A DNA stretch of 64,000 nucleotides from Siphonodentalium dalli (lineage: Eukaryota > Mollusca > Scaphopoda > Gadilida > Siphonodentaliidae): contig CP136061.1 of the NCBI GenBank assembly GCA_032622095.1, forward strand, positions 64,917,127 through 64,981,126, given 5' to 3'. The position numbers were made by a program, and so were the translations under genes. Position 1 is the stretch's first letter, and the number at the start of each line of letters is the position of its first letter. Below, piece after piece: positions 1 through 12,215 of this stretch. The notes beneath the pieces are model-generated. The model saw nothing but the letters and a program-made list of their open reading frames with translations, was not told the DNA's origin and searched no databases.

Positions 1-299
1 CCATTTAAAAAAGGGGTACGCATCTAAGATGGTATGTCGAGTTTATTGGCAGTCGAAAAAAACTTCTACCAATAACTTGGCAATAAGGCCCACACAAGGC
101 CCAAAAAGTCAGACAAACCTGGTTTTCGAACTCGTCTGAGATATTGTTGCAAGAGACTCATATATCAAATATGATTTGAATCAGTTGATATTTGATGGAG
201 TTATCACACTAACGGTGAAAATGAAAGTGTCAATGACACTGTAGCTCAACTTGGAAAGGGAATAATTTCATGTGTTACAGTCAATGGAGTGATTAGGAA
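1..299. other. No gene seen at the left edge
   Basis: AT-rich sequence with no long frame and no recognised repeat. The first satellite-like unit begins near 300. Confidence 0.5.
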
Positions 300-608
300 T
301 GTGGAAAGTTGAAAGGCCTAGTTATGCAAAGAGTAAAATCCAAGATGGCCACTGGCAGCCATGGTTTTTTTGCCAAATGACCCCAAAAAGACTTGTTCCC
401 ATTTACATGTCATTGTTAACACCCGTGACAAATTTCATGATGATCCGACAAAAGATACGACCTGTACCCTATGTGAAAGGAATTAGTCATGTAAAAAAAA
501 GAGTAAAATACAAGATGGCTGCTGGCGGCCATGTTTTTTGGGCAAATGACCTCAAAATGACCATCTACGTGTCATTGTTAACATCCATGACAAATCTCAT
601 TATGATCG

Positions 609-1524
609 TATGGGGCGCCATCCCTGCAAATATTCGCCATTCGGAGATATCTCCTTGGATCCAAGCAGATATCTGCTCGCATTATGGAGATATCTCCTCA
701 GTTGCAAGGAGATATCTGCTTGGAATATGAAGATATCTCCTCGGAAATATTTTCAAGGAGATATCTCCTTGAAACCGAGGAGATATCTCCATAATGCGAG
801 CAGATATCTCCTTGGATCCAAGAAGATATCTCCTTGGATCCAAGCAGATATCTGCTCGCATTATGAAGATATCTCCTTGAAATATGTTCAAGGAGATATC
901 TCCTTGGATCCAATCAGATATCTGCTCGGATTATGGAGATATCTGCTTGAAAAATACTTCAAGGAGATATCTCCATATTCCGAGCAGATATCTGCTTGGA
1001 TGTATTTCGATCATAGAAATGGAAAAATGTATATGTACTGTGGAGAAATCATTAATATTTCATGGCCGCGGTTTTCCAAGGAGATATCTCCATAATCCAA
1101 GCAGATATCTGCTTGGAATATTTTCAAGGAGATATCTGCTTGGAATATGGAGATATCTCCTTGGGTCCAAGGAGATATCTCGTTGAAAACTATTTCAAGG
1201 AGATATCTCCATAATCCGAGCAGATATCTGCTTGGATTATGGAGATATCTCCTCGGTTTCAAGGAGATATCTCCTTGGAAATATTTCAAGCAGATATCTC
1301 GTAGTTGCGAGGAGATATCTCCTAGGATCCAAGGAGATATCTCCATAATCCAAGCAGATATCTCCTTGGATCCAAGGAGATATCTCCATAATGGACCATA
1401 TTCCAAGCAGATATCTGCTAGGAATTGCAATTCCAAGGAGATATCTCCTCGAAACCGAGGAAATATCTCCGAATTACGAGGAGATATCTCCGAAAACGAA
1501 TATTTGCAGGGATGGCGCCCCATA
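609..1524. mobile_element. TIR-bounded element filled with a GATATC palindrome array
   Basis: The ends are a perfect 28-bp inverted repeat (609-636 and 1497-1524) beginning TATGGGGCGCCATCCCTGC. TGATCG flanks it directly at 603-608 and 1525-1530, a likely 6-bp target duplication, and the surrounding satellite reads through when the element is removed. It has no coding capacity beyond repeat frames. It is probably a non-autonomous DNA transposon; I cannot assign a superfamily. Confidence 0.8.
640..1490. repeat. Array of 33 GATATC-centred palindromes at 21-22 or 27-28 bp spacing
   Basis: GATATC starts at 646, 668, 689, 711, 732, 760, 782, 803, 825, 847, 868, 895, 917, 938, 966 and 987. After a 96-bp gap they resume at 1083, 1104, 1131, 1152, 1174, 1202, 1223, 1244, 1266, 1293, 1314, 1336, 1357, 1379, 1410, 1440 and 1483, with one decayed copy near 1462. 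Most sit in GGAGATATCTCC or GCAGATATCTGC or hybrids of the two. Many spacers are themselves palindromic, for example TTGGATCCAA. Confidence 0.92.
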
Positions 1525-3385
1525 TGATCGGACCAAAGATACGACTTGTAGCCCCTGCCAAAGGATTTAGTCATGCAAAGAGTAAAATCCAAGATGGCTG
1601 CTGGCGGAGAAGTTTTTTAGCCGAACGACCCCAGAATAATCCGTTCCCATCTACATGTCAATATTAACATCCATGACAAATTTCATGATGATCAGACGAA
1701 CAGTACGACCTGTGGCCCATGCTAATAGATTGAATTTTGAAATCCAAGATGGCTGCTGGTGGCCATGTTTTTTGCTGAATGACCCCAAAATACCTTGTTC
1801 CCATCTACATGTCAATGTCAACATCCATTACAAATTTCATAATGATCCAACCAAAGGTAGGACCTGTAGCCCATGCCAAAGGATTTAGTCAAACAAAGAG
1901 TAAAATCCAAGATGGCTGCTGAAGGCCATGTTTTTTGGCCGAATGACCCGAAAAGGACTCGTTCCCATCTAGATTTCAATATTAACACCCATGACAAATT
2001 TCATGATGATCCGACTAAAACTATGGCCTGTAGCTCGCGCCAAAGGATTTAGTCATGCAAAGAGGAAAATCCAAGATGGCTGTTGGCGGCCATGTTTTTT
2101 GGCCGAACGACCCCAAAATGACTCTTTCCCATCTACATGTCAATATTAACATCCATGACAAATTTCATGAAGATCCGACCAAAGCTACGACCTGTAGCCT
2201 GCGCCAAAGGATTTAGTCATGGAAAGAGTAAAATACAAGATGGCTGCTGGCGGCCATGTTTTTTGGCCGAACGACCCCAAAATGACTCGTTCCCATCTAC
2301 ATTTCAATATTAACATCCATGACAAATTTCATGATGATCAGACGAATAGTACGACCTGTAGCCCGCGCCAATGGATTTAATTTTGAAATCCAAGATGGAC
2401 GCCAGCAGCCATGTTTTTCGTCCGAATGACCCCAAAATGACTCGTTCCCATCTACATGTCAATATCGTCAGCCATGACAAATCTGATAATGATCTGACCA
2501 AAGGTACGACCTGTAGCCTGTGCCAAAGGATTTAGTCTATCAAAGAGTAAAATCCAAGATGGCTGCTGGCGGTCATGATTTTTGGCCGAATGACCCCAAA
2601 AGGACTTGTTCCCATCCACATGTCATTGTTAAAATCCATGACAAATTTCATGAAGATCCGACTAAAGCTACGACCTGTAGCCCGCGCCAAAGGATTTAGT
2701 AATGCAAAGAGTAAAATCCAAGATGGCTGCTGGTGGCCATATTTTTTGGCCGAACGACCCCAAAATGACTCGTTCCCATCTACATGTCAATATTAACATC
2801 CATGACAAATTTCACCATGATCAGACGAATAGTACGACCTGTAGCATGTGCCAATGGATTTAATTTTGAAATACAAGATGCCGCCAGCGGCCATGTTTTG
2901 TTCGGCCAAATGACCCCAAAATGACTTGTTCCCATCTACATGTCAATGTCAACAGCCATGACAAATCTCATAATGTTCTGACCAAAGGTACGACCTGTAG
3001 CCTGTGCCAAAGGATTTAGTCATGCGAAGAGTAAAATCCAAGATGGCTGCTGGCGGCCATGTTTTTTGGCCAAACGACCCCAAAATGACACGTTCCCATC
3101 TACATGTCATTGTTAACATCCATGACAAATTTACTGAAGATCCGACCAAAGCTATGACCTGTAGCCCGCGCCAAAGGATTTAGTCATGCAAAGAGTAAAA
3201 TCCAAGATGGCTGCTGGCGGCCATGTTTTTTGGCCGAACGACCCCAAAATGACTCGTTCCCATCCACATGTCAATATTAACATCCACAACCAATTTCATG
3301 ATGATCAGACAAACAGTACGACCTGTAGCCCGCGCCAAAGGAAATTGTTGACGGACACACGGACGATGGACGCCAACCCATGGCA

Positions 3386-4058
3386 ATAGCTCAAGACATC
3401 TGGTTAGCAACTGTGTGGAGATTTCCAAAGCACGGATTCGGAAATGGACCATCGCGATGAAAATGAAATTAGCTATACTTCACATCTTATGAAGAATTCC
3501 CATGTGATTTTAGGCCTATTAGTTTCATTTAGACCAATTTTGTTGGTTAGCTTAATGAAAACCAGTGAAGACGTCATGACATGGTTTCTGATGCCATTTA
3601 CGTCATTTAGGATTTGCGAGCCAGAATCCCGACAAGATGACCAAGATTGCACAATCCACGACAAGTCCTGTCATGTCGTCTCCATTGGGACCACTGCCTG
3701 ATGTTACTTAAATTATTCTTACCATTATTTATGTCACTGATAAAAGGCAAATTTGAGGCACAGCATGTGTGGTTGCCCCACTATGAGTCATGTAGGATTC
3801 ATATTAGTTGATATGAGTAGAGACTGTTCAAAGGTTCCTGGGAATAAATTTGACATTCAATTTAAAAATTAATTACCAAACCAAAACCTCTCTGGCCAGA
3901 GCTGTGTGCTTGTTGATACAACACTGTCAGATATGATAAAATTGAAAAGTGGATAATTATCATCAACAGAGCAGACTGGTATGCTGACCTCTATTATTTT
4001 CAGTTTAGCATATGCACAGGGTGTATTGTATTGTGACCGAAATATATTTAAAACAACA
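3386..4058. other. Intergenic stretch, nothing recognised
   Basis: No homologous frame, tRNA-like fold or familiar repeat was seen between the satellite tail and repeat T1. Confidence 0.4.
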
Positions 4059-4812
4059 GGTACGCTGTCGCGTGGCATTTGCCCCCGACCGTAGCAATTC
4101 GGATTAAGCATGGACGAAACTGCGGATATCCGAGGAGGTCTATATGACCATTCCAAAAGAAGTTCGTACAGAAATCAACCCAAAAACAATCAACACTTCT
4201 AGAAATTCCAGAAACCCAAAAACAAGTGATCCGGAAATCCAAAAACAAGCGAAAATTCAAATTTTCTAAGTTGAAAAAAGGCCATAACTCTGGCAAAAAT
4301 CATCAGATCATACCCAAATTCGCACTTGACATGTATTTCCATATAACTGATCCACAAAATACGGGATTTGCAATTGTACCACCAAAGATCACGCCATCAT
4401 CTGGAAACCAAAAAAATAAGAGAAAAATTTAAGTAAAAGAAGGGCCATAACTCTGGTGAAAATGGGTGGACGAAACCCGCGCTATGCATGTAGCTGTTCC
4501 CCCATGCTGCTCTATCACCATACCAAATACCAGCTAAATCTGCCCAGCGGTTGCTGAACAATAATGCAAAATGTTTGTACGGACGGACAAAATTTAATTT
4601 TCTAAGTAAAAAAAGGGCCATAACTCTGGTAAAAATGGGTGGACGAAACCCGCGTTATGCATGTAGCTGTTCCCCCATGCTGCTCTATCACCATACCAAA
4701 TATCAGCTAAATCTGCCCAGCGGTTGTTGAACAATAATGCAAAATGTTTGTACAGACGGACGTATGGACGGAGACGTCGACTATATACCCGCCGACTTCA
4801 AGTCGGGGGCAT
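4059..4812 (+). repeat. T-family repeat, copy T1
   Basis: Begins GGTACGCTGTCGCGTGGCAT followed by TGCCCCCGACCG. It contains three modules with GGGCCATAACTC or GGCCATAACTCTGG, a GGACGGACG run, and a terminal hairpin CCGCCGACTTCAAGTCGG just before GGGGGCAT. It is closely related to T6 (23481-24573). Confidence 0.85.
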
Positions 4813-5423
4813 GACAAGTGTTTGATAATAGGGATGTTAGAAGCAAATGGGCAAAGGTGAGGGGCTTCTTTAATATTTGTGTAATAACAAACTTAATTTT
4901 TTTTTTTTTTTTTTGTATTGAGTTATGTCCCTGGCCTCCCCACATTTGACTCAGTGACCTCATTTGAACAAATCTGAACCCCATGCAGTCACCGAAGGAC
5001 CGTTCATACCAAATAAATGTCAACAGCTGTTGGAAAGCTCAGTCTGCACCAGACATACCTCCAGGTCATCATGACCTTTGTCTCACCAATAATTCAATTC
5101 TACCAGTTGGGGAAAGGTGCCTAAATGTTACAGGGCTGTGCAGAAATTCTTTGTTTTGAATAATATTTTGAGAAAATTGGACATTTCTGTTGTGAGCTCC
5201 TCTTCCTACTCCATTTCCAAGAGTGCTGCGACATATTCATATTTTTTTCTGCTCTCGACAAGAAACGCGAACGTCATTGGGTGCTCTTTTGAAAGTATTC
5301 CTGATAACAAACCTCTATACCAAAATGCAGTGAGATCCATATAAATTATATCTGAGATATCCGCTTGGATGGACTGATGGATGGACACACACAGTAGGAG
5401 AACCGCATGCATCTAATCCAGTA
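4813..5423. other. Intergenic stretch with a decayed GATGGATGGACAC repeat tail
   Basis: A poly-T run lies at about 4,898-4,914. A degraded repeat with GGATGGACTGATGGATGGAC occurs near 5,368-5,388. No gene is supported. Confidence 0.4.
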
Positions 5424-6746
5424 TACCTTACTCATATTTAAATTTGCTCAGTTTTAAATTTGCACACCTGGCTACGTTTCAGTTCTTAATTATCCATAAA
5501 GATACATGTGAAAATCAAAGACAGTCTCGAAGAAAATTTTCATCGAAAATAGCACACAACTGAGTAATAATTCAATTGTGAAGACTGTTTATTATTGTCC
5601 AAATAAGCATTTTTATATTTAATTAATATCTATGGACAATGGAATCAAACTTGAAATAAGTAAAACCACAACAACGGATCTGTATGTTGCTAACTTTTAG
5701 AAAACAAATAAACTATTGCATGTATTTAAAATGTATAACTATAAAGTATTTTTATTTTTTTGCTTGACCTAGCCAACTGCCAGGTCCCGTGTTGGTCCTG
5801 TGACCAAATAAACATGCGTTTCTTTAATATACTGTTGTAGTCATTCAACATACCTTACCAAATGAATATTTCTATTGTCAGGATGACTAAACCCTTGTCC
5901 ATTGATTGCCGACTATCACAGGAGGTTTTCCATATCAACTGGGAAACCGAAAATTAGAATATGGAAGTTTTGGAAGTCATTTACATTAAAACTAAAAAAT
6001 AAATAATAAAAACCTGCCTCCCTCATGCTAAAAAATTTGGATATAAAATAAAAATAAAAACCTGCCTCCCTCATCACTTTGGAAAAAAAATTCCTTGAGA
6101 AACAAACACCCTTTTTTTATGTGGCCTAACGAAACAGATCACAGACATGTATTTGACCACAAATACAACCCAGGTTTGTAAGTGATATGTGCTTTCGTTC
6201 ATTTTCATTCATTCTGGAATATGTGCATTTCTTAGAAGCATTTCAACATCAAAGATCTAACCATGATTTATTGGTTTACATGTACATTTGATTAATAGCA
6301 TTGGGATTGATATATATAGAGGATCTCACATGAGTTTCTAGTTTATACGGAATTTATCAACCGAGTTCACTAAATTCGATTTGAGCCGAGGTTTACCGAG
6401 GCTCAAATATAATTTAGAGGACGAGGTTGATAAATTACGTATAAAATAAGACGAGTGTGAGATACCTTTTATCACATGATCAAATAAACACGAAGCAACG
6501 CGCAATATTCATAGAAAACAACAATCATAAACTACAGCGATCGCAAGTTATTTGAAGAACGCCGTGACGTCATCGCACGTGCTGATATTAAACGTGTCTA
6601 TTACCGATAATTATGAAACTGCTTTTATGGCCAAATTATGTGATAAAAGTATTTATTATCTATATAAAATACCCCTTATTATTTCATATAAACTTACTGT
6701 TTTTTGCTCAGTTTTAAATTTGTGAGATTTAAACATGAGTAAGGTA
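5424..6746. mobile_element. Possible TIR element ending TACCTTACTCAT
   Basis: The left end TACCTTACTCATATTTAAAT is mirrored at 6,725-6,746 by the reverse complement of TACCTTACTCATGTTTAAAT. Both ends also carry GCTCAGTTTTAAATTTG. There is a roughly 50-bp direct repeat around AAAACCTGCCTCCCTCAT (6,010-6,080), and a separate palindrome is nested at about 6,310-6,660. No coding frame. Whether this is one unit is uncertain. Confidence 0.4.
6310..6660. repeat. Imperfect palindromic element
   Basis: TTTATCAACCGAG and a TTGAGCC segment on the left match GGCTCAA and GAGGTTGATAAA on the right. The outer arms GGATCTCACATGAG and GTGTGAGATACC also pair. A large inverted repeat of MITE type. Confidence 0.5.
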
Positions 6747-7053
6747 CCCACCATTCACTTTATCGTGGGGGGTATAATAAGTATATAACATATTATTATA
6801 TGGGCAAATGATACCAATATGAAAATATTTCCATTCAAATATTTTATTATTTAAATATCATCACAATTTGCTCAATAATTTATGTGAAAGTTTACAATAT
6901 CTACAGTAGTTTCTAACTGTAGCAGTATACAATATTTACAGTAACAAACTGAACATGTTCCCTAACAAGATACAAATGAACTGATGAAACAGCAGCTTCT
7001 CACGCTCTAAAGATCTGATGAAGAAATAACCTCTCATACTATCCTGTTCAATT

Positions 7054-7307
7054 TTAACCCTTTCTATACTAAATGGATTCTCCCACTCAGTCACAAAAGT
7101 ATACATTGGAATGGTCTATTATTAATCTGGAGAGGTTTTCAGGAAAAAATAAGCAGCCAACAGATAAAAGTGTCCAAGGACGGAGTCCAATTTATTTGGG
7201 GGAAATGCTCAGATAACAAGTTCAACAGTGTGGTAATTTGTTGAAATTATTATCTGAACATTTCCCAAGGGATAACTACTCATGAGTATTTAGTACAGAA
7301 AGGATTA
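7054..7307 (+). mobile_element. R-family MITE (TTAACCCTTTC ends), copy R1
   Basis: Starts TTAACCCTTTCTATACTAAA and continues with GGATTCTCCCACTCAG. It contains a hairpin around CAGATAACAAGTTCAACAG and ends near AGAAAGGATTAA. TTAA next to CCCTTT is the terminal signature of piggyBac-type elements, so a piggyBac-derived MITE is the best guess. Confidence 0.65.
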
Positions 7308-8150
7308 ATGAATTTTCTGATTCAGATTGAAGTGTTTGTTTAATTACAGTTTGACATCAATTTAGCAACGAGGCCATATCACGAGATTCAGTTCCAAATA
7401 GGCTGCTTGTTGAAATTGTAATTGGAAGATCTTTACAAATGAATTTATTCAATGCATCAAAGTGTTAAAAGAGAAATTATTATTAGTATCTTTTATTGCA
7501 AAATTCCAAAACGAATTCAGCTGTCTGAAATTTATATATTTAGCAACTAGTCATATCCAACTATTTTTAAAAAAGAAATTTTATGCAAGAGATATATTTT
7601 TGGTTTTGAAAACTCCCATATTAACCGTGACTGAAAACAGATCATTTTTTTTTTTAAGTTTCTCCAAACAAACTTTCTTTAAAGTTTCAAGTAGTACACA
7701 GTTATGGCAACCTTTCCACACATGATCGTGAACGCTACATTAAAACTTATCGAGTGGCAAATATGCTTAGAAAAGGTTATTTCTCCCTAAAATTATGAGC
7801 AGTGAGCAAGAGGATACATGTTATATACTGCAGAAAAAACATGTACAGACAAAGGTGAAGCCATGTCTATTGCACACCAAATCAAAAACAAAAGACAAAC
7901 ACAACAAATAAATATTATAATGGCTCATACATTTGGTGAACATAATATTATTAATATTATTATTATGCCAAATAAATTACTGAGTAGTACTGAATGAAGA
8001 AAAGAGTTTATTATGGCTAAAATAAGTCTTTGACAAGTCTGTTGCCTGCTCATATTTCATGAAAATCCCTTCAGGTGAATATAATATTATTTCAATGTGA
8101 ACTTGTTTAATTCATGAGAGAGTGGATTCAGTAAAGATAGGTTTATCTTC
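7308..8150. other. Intergenic stretch, nothing recognised
   Basis: AT-rich with scattered short frames. No homology or repeat structure is evident. Confidence 0.4.
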
Positions 8151-8613
8151 AAGCCTGAGAACAGGGTGCCTGTCATTTGTAGAATGAGGTCCCCAGAGGG
8201 TGAATTATTTAGTGACGCTTTCTCACCTAGTGGCTGGCATCACTAAATTCACTTGATGGGAACCTCATTCTGCTTAGGCTTCATCTTGTCTGCAAAAAAG
8301 TTTCATTTTCAAAATTCTATAGAAATTTTTCACATAGATTCTATTCTTTTTTAGTGTTAGTGTCTATGTATCTGCAAATTGGCAGACGACACATTAAATA
8401 ATTGAGGTTCCCAATGGGTGTACATCACAACATTCACCATTTGGGAACTCCAATCTGAGTCTATGTCTCCCATAGCAGATGAGGCCATGCAGAATGAGGT
8501 CCCCAGAGGGTGAATTTGGTGATTCAAGCCCACTATGCCAGATAGCTCTTCACTACATTCACCCTCTGGGGACCTCATTCTGTGGAACGATAGACACACT
8601 AAACTCAGACTTG
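8151..8613. mobile_element. S-family palindromic MITE, long copy S1
   Basis: Starts AAGCCTGAGAACAGGGTGCC and CTGTCATTTGTAGAATGAGG; it ends with GACCTCATTCTG and an ACTAAACTCAGACTT tail. It holds two GAATGAGGTCCCCAGAGGGTG blocks and their inverted partners, so it is built as paired palindromes. Confidence 0.7.
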
Positions 8614-8950
8614 GTTAATATCACCATTTTAGTAAGTTGAAACAGATAGCGTATCTATGAACATAATCTTTTCAGAAAAAAAAAGAAGATAAAATTAGAA
8701 TATTGTTCACAATCAACACCCAACCTCCTCTGATCTACATAGCTCTCCCTCGCCCCTCACCATGCCCGATTTAATTAGGAAATGAGAAGAAGAGGAAAAT
8801 AGTAGACAACAATGTACATGTACATCTATAATAGCATAAGCACCCACAAACAACGAAAGCATGCTTTACTAAAGAAAGCTACGAAATATAAGATGATGAT
8901 TATCTATTTGTGGGGCAATGCTATGTGTAGGAAAATTCCTCATGAGCAGG

Positions 8951-9165
8951 TACAGTAATGCCCTAAATAATCGACTCCTTAACCACAGCAGAATTATGGG
9001 TAATTTTTCAGGATTTAGTAGGAAATATGGCTTGTTGCCATTCATCGGGAAGCTCTCTGTGAGCTTTCCGATGAAAGGCAACAAGCCATATTTCCTACTA
9101 AATCCTGAAAAATTACCCATAATTAAGCTGTGGTTAAAGAGTTGATTATTTAGGGCATTACTGTA
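8951..9165. mobile_element. P-family palindromic MITE, copy P1 (nearly complete)
   Basis: TACAGTAATGCCCTAAATAA through TTTAGGGCATTACTGTA forms a near-perfect 215-bp palindrome. The core arms contain CATTCATCGGGAAGCTC and its partner. The small arm-derived frames starting MGNFSGFSRKYGLLPF are not genes. Confidence 0.9.
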
Positions 9166-9361
9166 ATTACATTGTTTTTTCTGTCAAGTTCTTTCTATGA
9201 TGACTGAATATATTAAATGATGTCACCTTGGGTGTAATCAAACTTGAAACATTCTTTAGAAGTTGATTTTATGATATCTTGTGACAAATGACAAAAAAGG
9301 TATTCACTCCCACCACTGAAGTCGAGGTAAATTCCACCTCCACCAAATTGGCTCCTTCTTT

Positions 9362-9610
9362 TTAACCCTTCCATGACTTGAGATTCCAGAAATTTTGAGA
9401 AAACCCTGTGCCAATGCATTCTCTTATAAATGCGAGTCTCCTATAGGGAGGCTCGCATATATAAGAGAATACCTTGGCCTAACTATATTTACATTGACCT
9501 TGCAAGCCAGTGCATTCTCTTATATATGAAAGACTCACATATATAAGAGAATGCACTGGCACAGGATCTTTAATTCTGCACCAGCACAGCTCCCGTCATG
9601 AAAGGGATAA
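9362..9610. mobile_element. Q-family double-hairpin MITE, copy Q1
   Basis: TTAACCCTTCCATGACTTGA at the left and CTCCCGTCATGAAAGGGATAA at the right, with two internal hairpins made of ATTCTCTTATA and GCGAG arms. The ends resemble piggyBac-type TTAA/CCCTTT termini. Confidence 0.8.
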
Positions 9611-11560
9611 CATATGTACTGATGTATGGCTCTCCCCACAGTTTCTACACATCTAGTTGTTAGTGGAGGTTACGACAGCAGGGTATTATTATTAGATGTC
9701 AACAGCATCAGAGCAAATATGAGTGTACAGAATTGTTAAACATATGCAACTCAGTTATAATTTAGTAATAGCATGAATTGAACACAAAGTGAGTTGTTAT
9801 TAAACATTTCATTGAAATTGTTTGAAGCCAAAAATTACATTGGTGTCTTCAGCTGACAGTTAGGTAAACACAGAAATCAGCTCGATGGTAAAGTTTTTGA
9901 GCACAAACTCTTCTTAGAATGGTTGTAGAATAAAAACATTCCAGACATCAAGTGTATTTTTAACAACTTGCATGTGTATCAAAATATCAAAACTTTTTCT
10001 TCAAAATTCCTATTCATGACTAACAAATGTCCTTAGTTAACCAATCTGAAATGCTCTTATTCATTTCAGACAAACAGTCTTTGTTTCACAACTGTGTTAT
10101 TTAAACTACACATAATTAGTTCATTCATAACTTTACAGAGAAACACAGGATGATGCCATTTTATGTCTCAATAGAGGGAAGACTACATGAAGTGAATTGT
10201 GTAGGATTACATAAACAACCCACATCGTCAAACTTTGCTTATGGAGTTGACAAACAAGACTTGACACAATTTTGAAAGTCATAGCACTATAACTCAACAC
10301 AGAAGGTAATGTTTTTTGGCATAGGGTAATTTGAATGTTCCAAGACATTCTTACACAATAAAATAAACATTTAGAAAATAGTATGAAACTATTACAGAGC
10401 CTTGACCCAGAGAAAAGCTCATTAGTGACCAATACGATAAAACTTCTACACATGTAATTAACAAGAATATAACATTTTGAGTACATGTACTATAATCAGC
10501 CATACTACAAGTTGCATATGTTGTCAGTGAGCTTCTAAAATCCCAGGAAAATCAAAATGTTCAGGAGACACGAAAAACTATTTATCTCTGGAACTATAAT
10601 TGGTATCTGCCAATAACTTTGCACAATAACATTTTATATCACAGTTGTTATATCATATTCAATTATTTTCTAGTTGATGAGAAAACATGATTTTATGGTG
10701 TTATAAAGTAGAAATGTTGCCTATACGACATTTTAGTTTTGACAATTTTCGTGGCGCTGTTAGTCTCCGTCAATAAGGAAAAGGTGGATATGCCCTCCAG
10801 CAATTCTTTAAAACAATCCAATGATAATTATCCTATCAAGAATGGTTTCAAAAATAAAAATACAACAGAATTAAAAAAAAAAAATTCGAGGGAAACCTAG
10901 ATACAATATTTTAGAACACATAATATTTCTCTGAAAGACATTGAATAATGGCATTTATACTTGAAATATTGACAAGTATATCTGAGAAACTTATGGAATC
11001 AAACTTGCAGATTTTGAAAATGCGATGAAAAGTTTCGCGCCAAAAAGGGCACTTATGACATTTTAGAAGCCGACAGACGATGTGCTTTCTTTTGATGGAA
11101 TTCTTATTAGTGATACTTTATCGTTGCACAATATCAATAGAAGCAGCCTATAGGGTTATGAACCACTGACTTCTATTTTTGCAGTCTTGTAACTACACAT
11201 ATAGACATTTTATAGTACTGACTGATGAATAATCTATTTGCAAGCTTGGGTGCAAGCAACTATTTAAAATTCAATGTGTGCATGATGATAACAACCATTG
11301 TGCAGAACAAACACATTTAGGATAACATACAATTGCTGCATAATCTTTGGGAGCAGTTTAATAACTGTACATTTTGACATGAAAAATGATATCTAACTTT
11401 TTATCTGTACAAAGATAAATCTATAATACACAGCACCTCAGTCAAAATACATGTGTGATATAAATGACTAGAATAAATAATGACATTAACAATAAATCAC
11501 AAGAGCTTTGATAAGAATTGTAACAATGATTAACCCAGGAGGCTATTATTAGCTTGCAAG
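9611..11560. other. About 2 kb with no recognised feature
   Basis: AT-rich. The longest minus-strand frame (10133-10486) is Cys/Phe/Leu-rich with no recognised domain and no repeat support. I annotate nothing here. Confidence 0.5.
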
Positions 11561-11680
11561 AAGTGTGACCCCCCAGGGGAATTTCAATCTGATCCTAGGT
11601 CTCACATAGCAGTTAATGCCTAAGCAGAATGAGGTTCCCAGAGGGTGAATTTAGTGATGCTGCCCATGTGATGTACAATT
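11560..11680. mobile_element. S-family fragment, copy S2
   Basis: Contains GATCCTAGGTCTCACATAGC and GCAGAATGAGGTTCCCAGAG followed by GGTGAATTTAGTGATGCTGC. One arm only. Confidence 0.6.
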
Positions 11681-12215
11681 TACTCCAGGAGCCTGCCACC
11701 AACATAACCAGTGGCAATCAGATAACAAGCATGAAAATTGTAATTTTTGTCCAAAAATGGACAATACCAAGGAAGGAATCATAGCAAGAATACATTTGAA
11801 AAATTTCTGATAAAAAAAACCAGATACTTGTCATACGACTCACGTTATAACTTTAGTCTAAGGTAAGTATAAAGTATGTATAAACTATAAGATTCTCATC
11901 AAACTTTTTTGGAAAATTGGGGTGGGCATGCCGATTGTTTAAAAATTTTTTTTTTATTCTTGCCAACATGGTCACTTCTAGAAATTGAAGCCGTATCCTA
12001 CCTTATACAATACAAGGTGAATTGCCCAATTTGATGAAAAAAAAATAGACTGATTTAATAATAGGTCATTGCAAAGTCCTTTGAAAGTTAAGACATGAGA
12101 AAAATAGTTTACATTAAAATTATCAAAAAAAAAAAAAAAGAGGGGACAAAAAATATGGTCGGGAGGGAATGAGACTAGCAATTTTTGTTATATTCGCCTA
12201 AAAGATTCATATGAT
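11681..12215. other. Stretch downstream of NAV, nothing recognised
   Basis: Contains a T run at 11,946-11,956 and an A run near 12,125-12,138. If the distal poly(A) signal at 11953-11958 is used, part of this is NAV 3' UTR. Confidence 0.3.

Larger units (their letters stand above)
300..3385 (+). repeat. 164-bp tandem satellite with a trimer higher-order pattern
   Basis: Units carry AAAATCCAAGATGGCTGCTG, a TTTTTTGGCCGAACGACCCC block and TTCATGATGATCCGACC. The landmark CCAAAGGATT or its variant CAATGGATT recurs at 2041, 2205, 2369, 2524, 2688, 2852, 3008, 3172 and 3336, that is 164, 164, 155, 164, 164, 156, 164 and 164 bp apart. The shorter unit follows a variant with ATTTAATTTTGAAATC (2369 and 2852), giving an approximately 483-bp three-unit pattern. 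The array ends at a GACGGACACACGGACGATGG tail near 3,350-3,385. It is interrupted by the element at 609-1524. Open frames in it are repeat artefacts. Confidence 0.9.

Noticed and set aside
610-1592. Several overlapping frames on both strands rich in GDISL and RRYLL repeats
   Set aside because: They are all readings of the GATATC palindrome array, open on both strands because the repeat is self-complementary and stop-poor. No codon bias or domain.
8918-9145. Frames starting MGNFSGFSRKYGLLPF at many places as a conserved small protein family
   Set aside because: They are the arms of the P-family palindrome read through; they recur only because the MITE does.
10133-10486. 117-codon minus-strand frame downstream of NAV
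   Set aside because: No recognisable domain, low-complexity AT composition, no neighbouring exons in phase.
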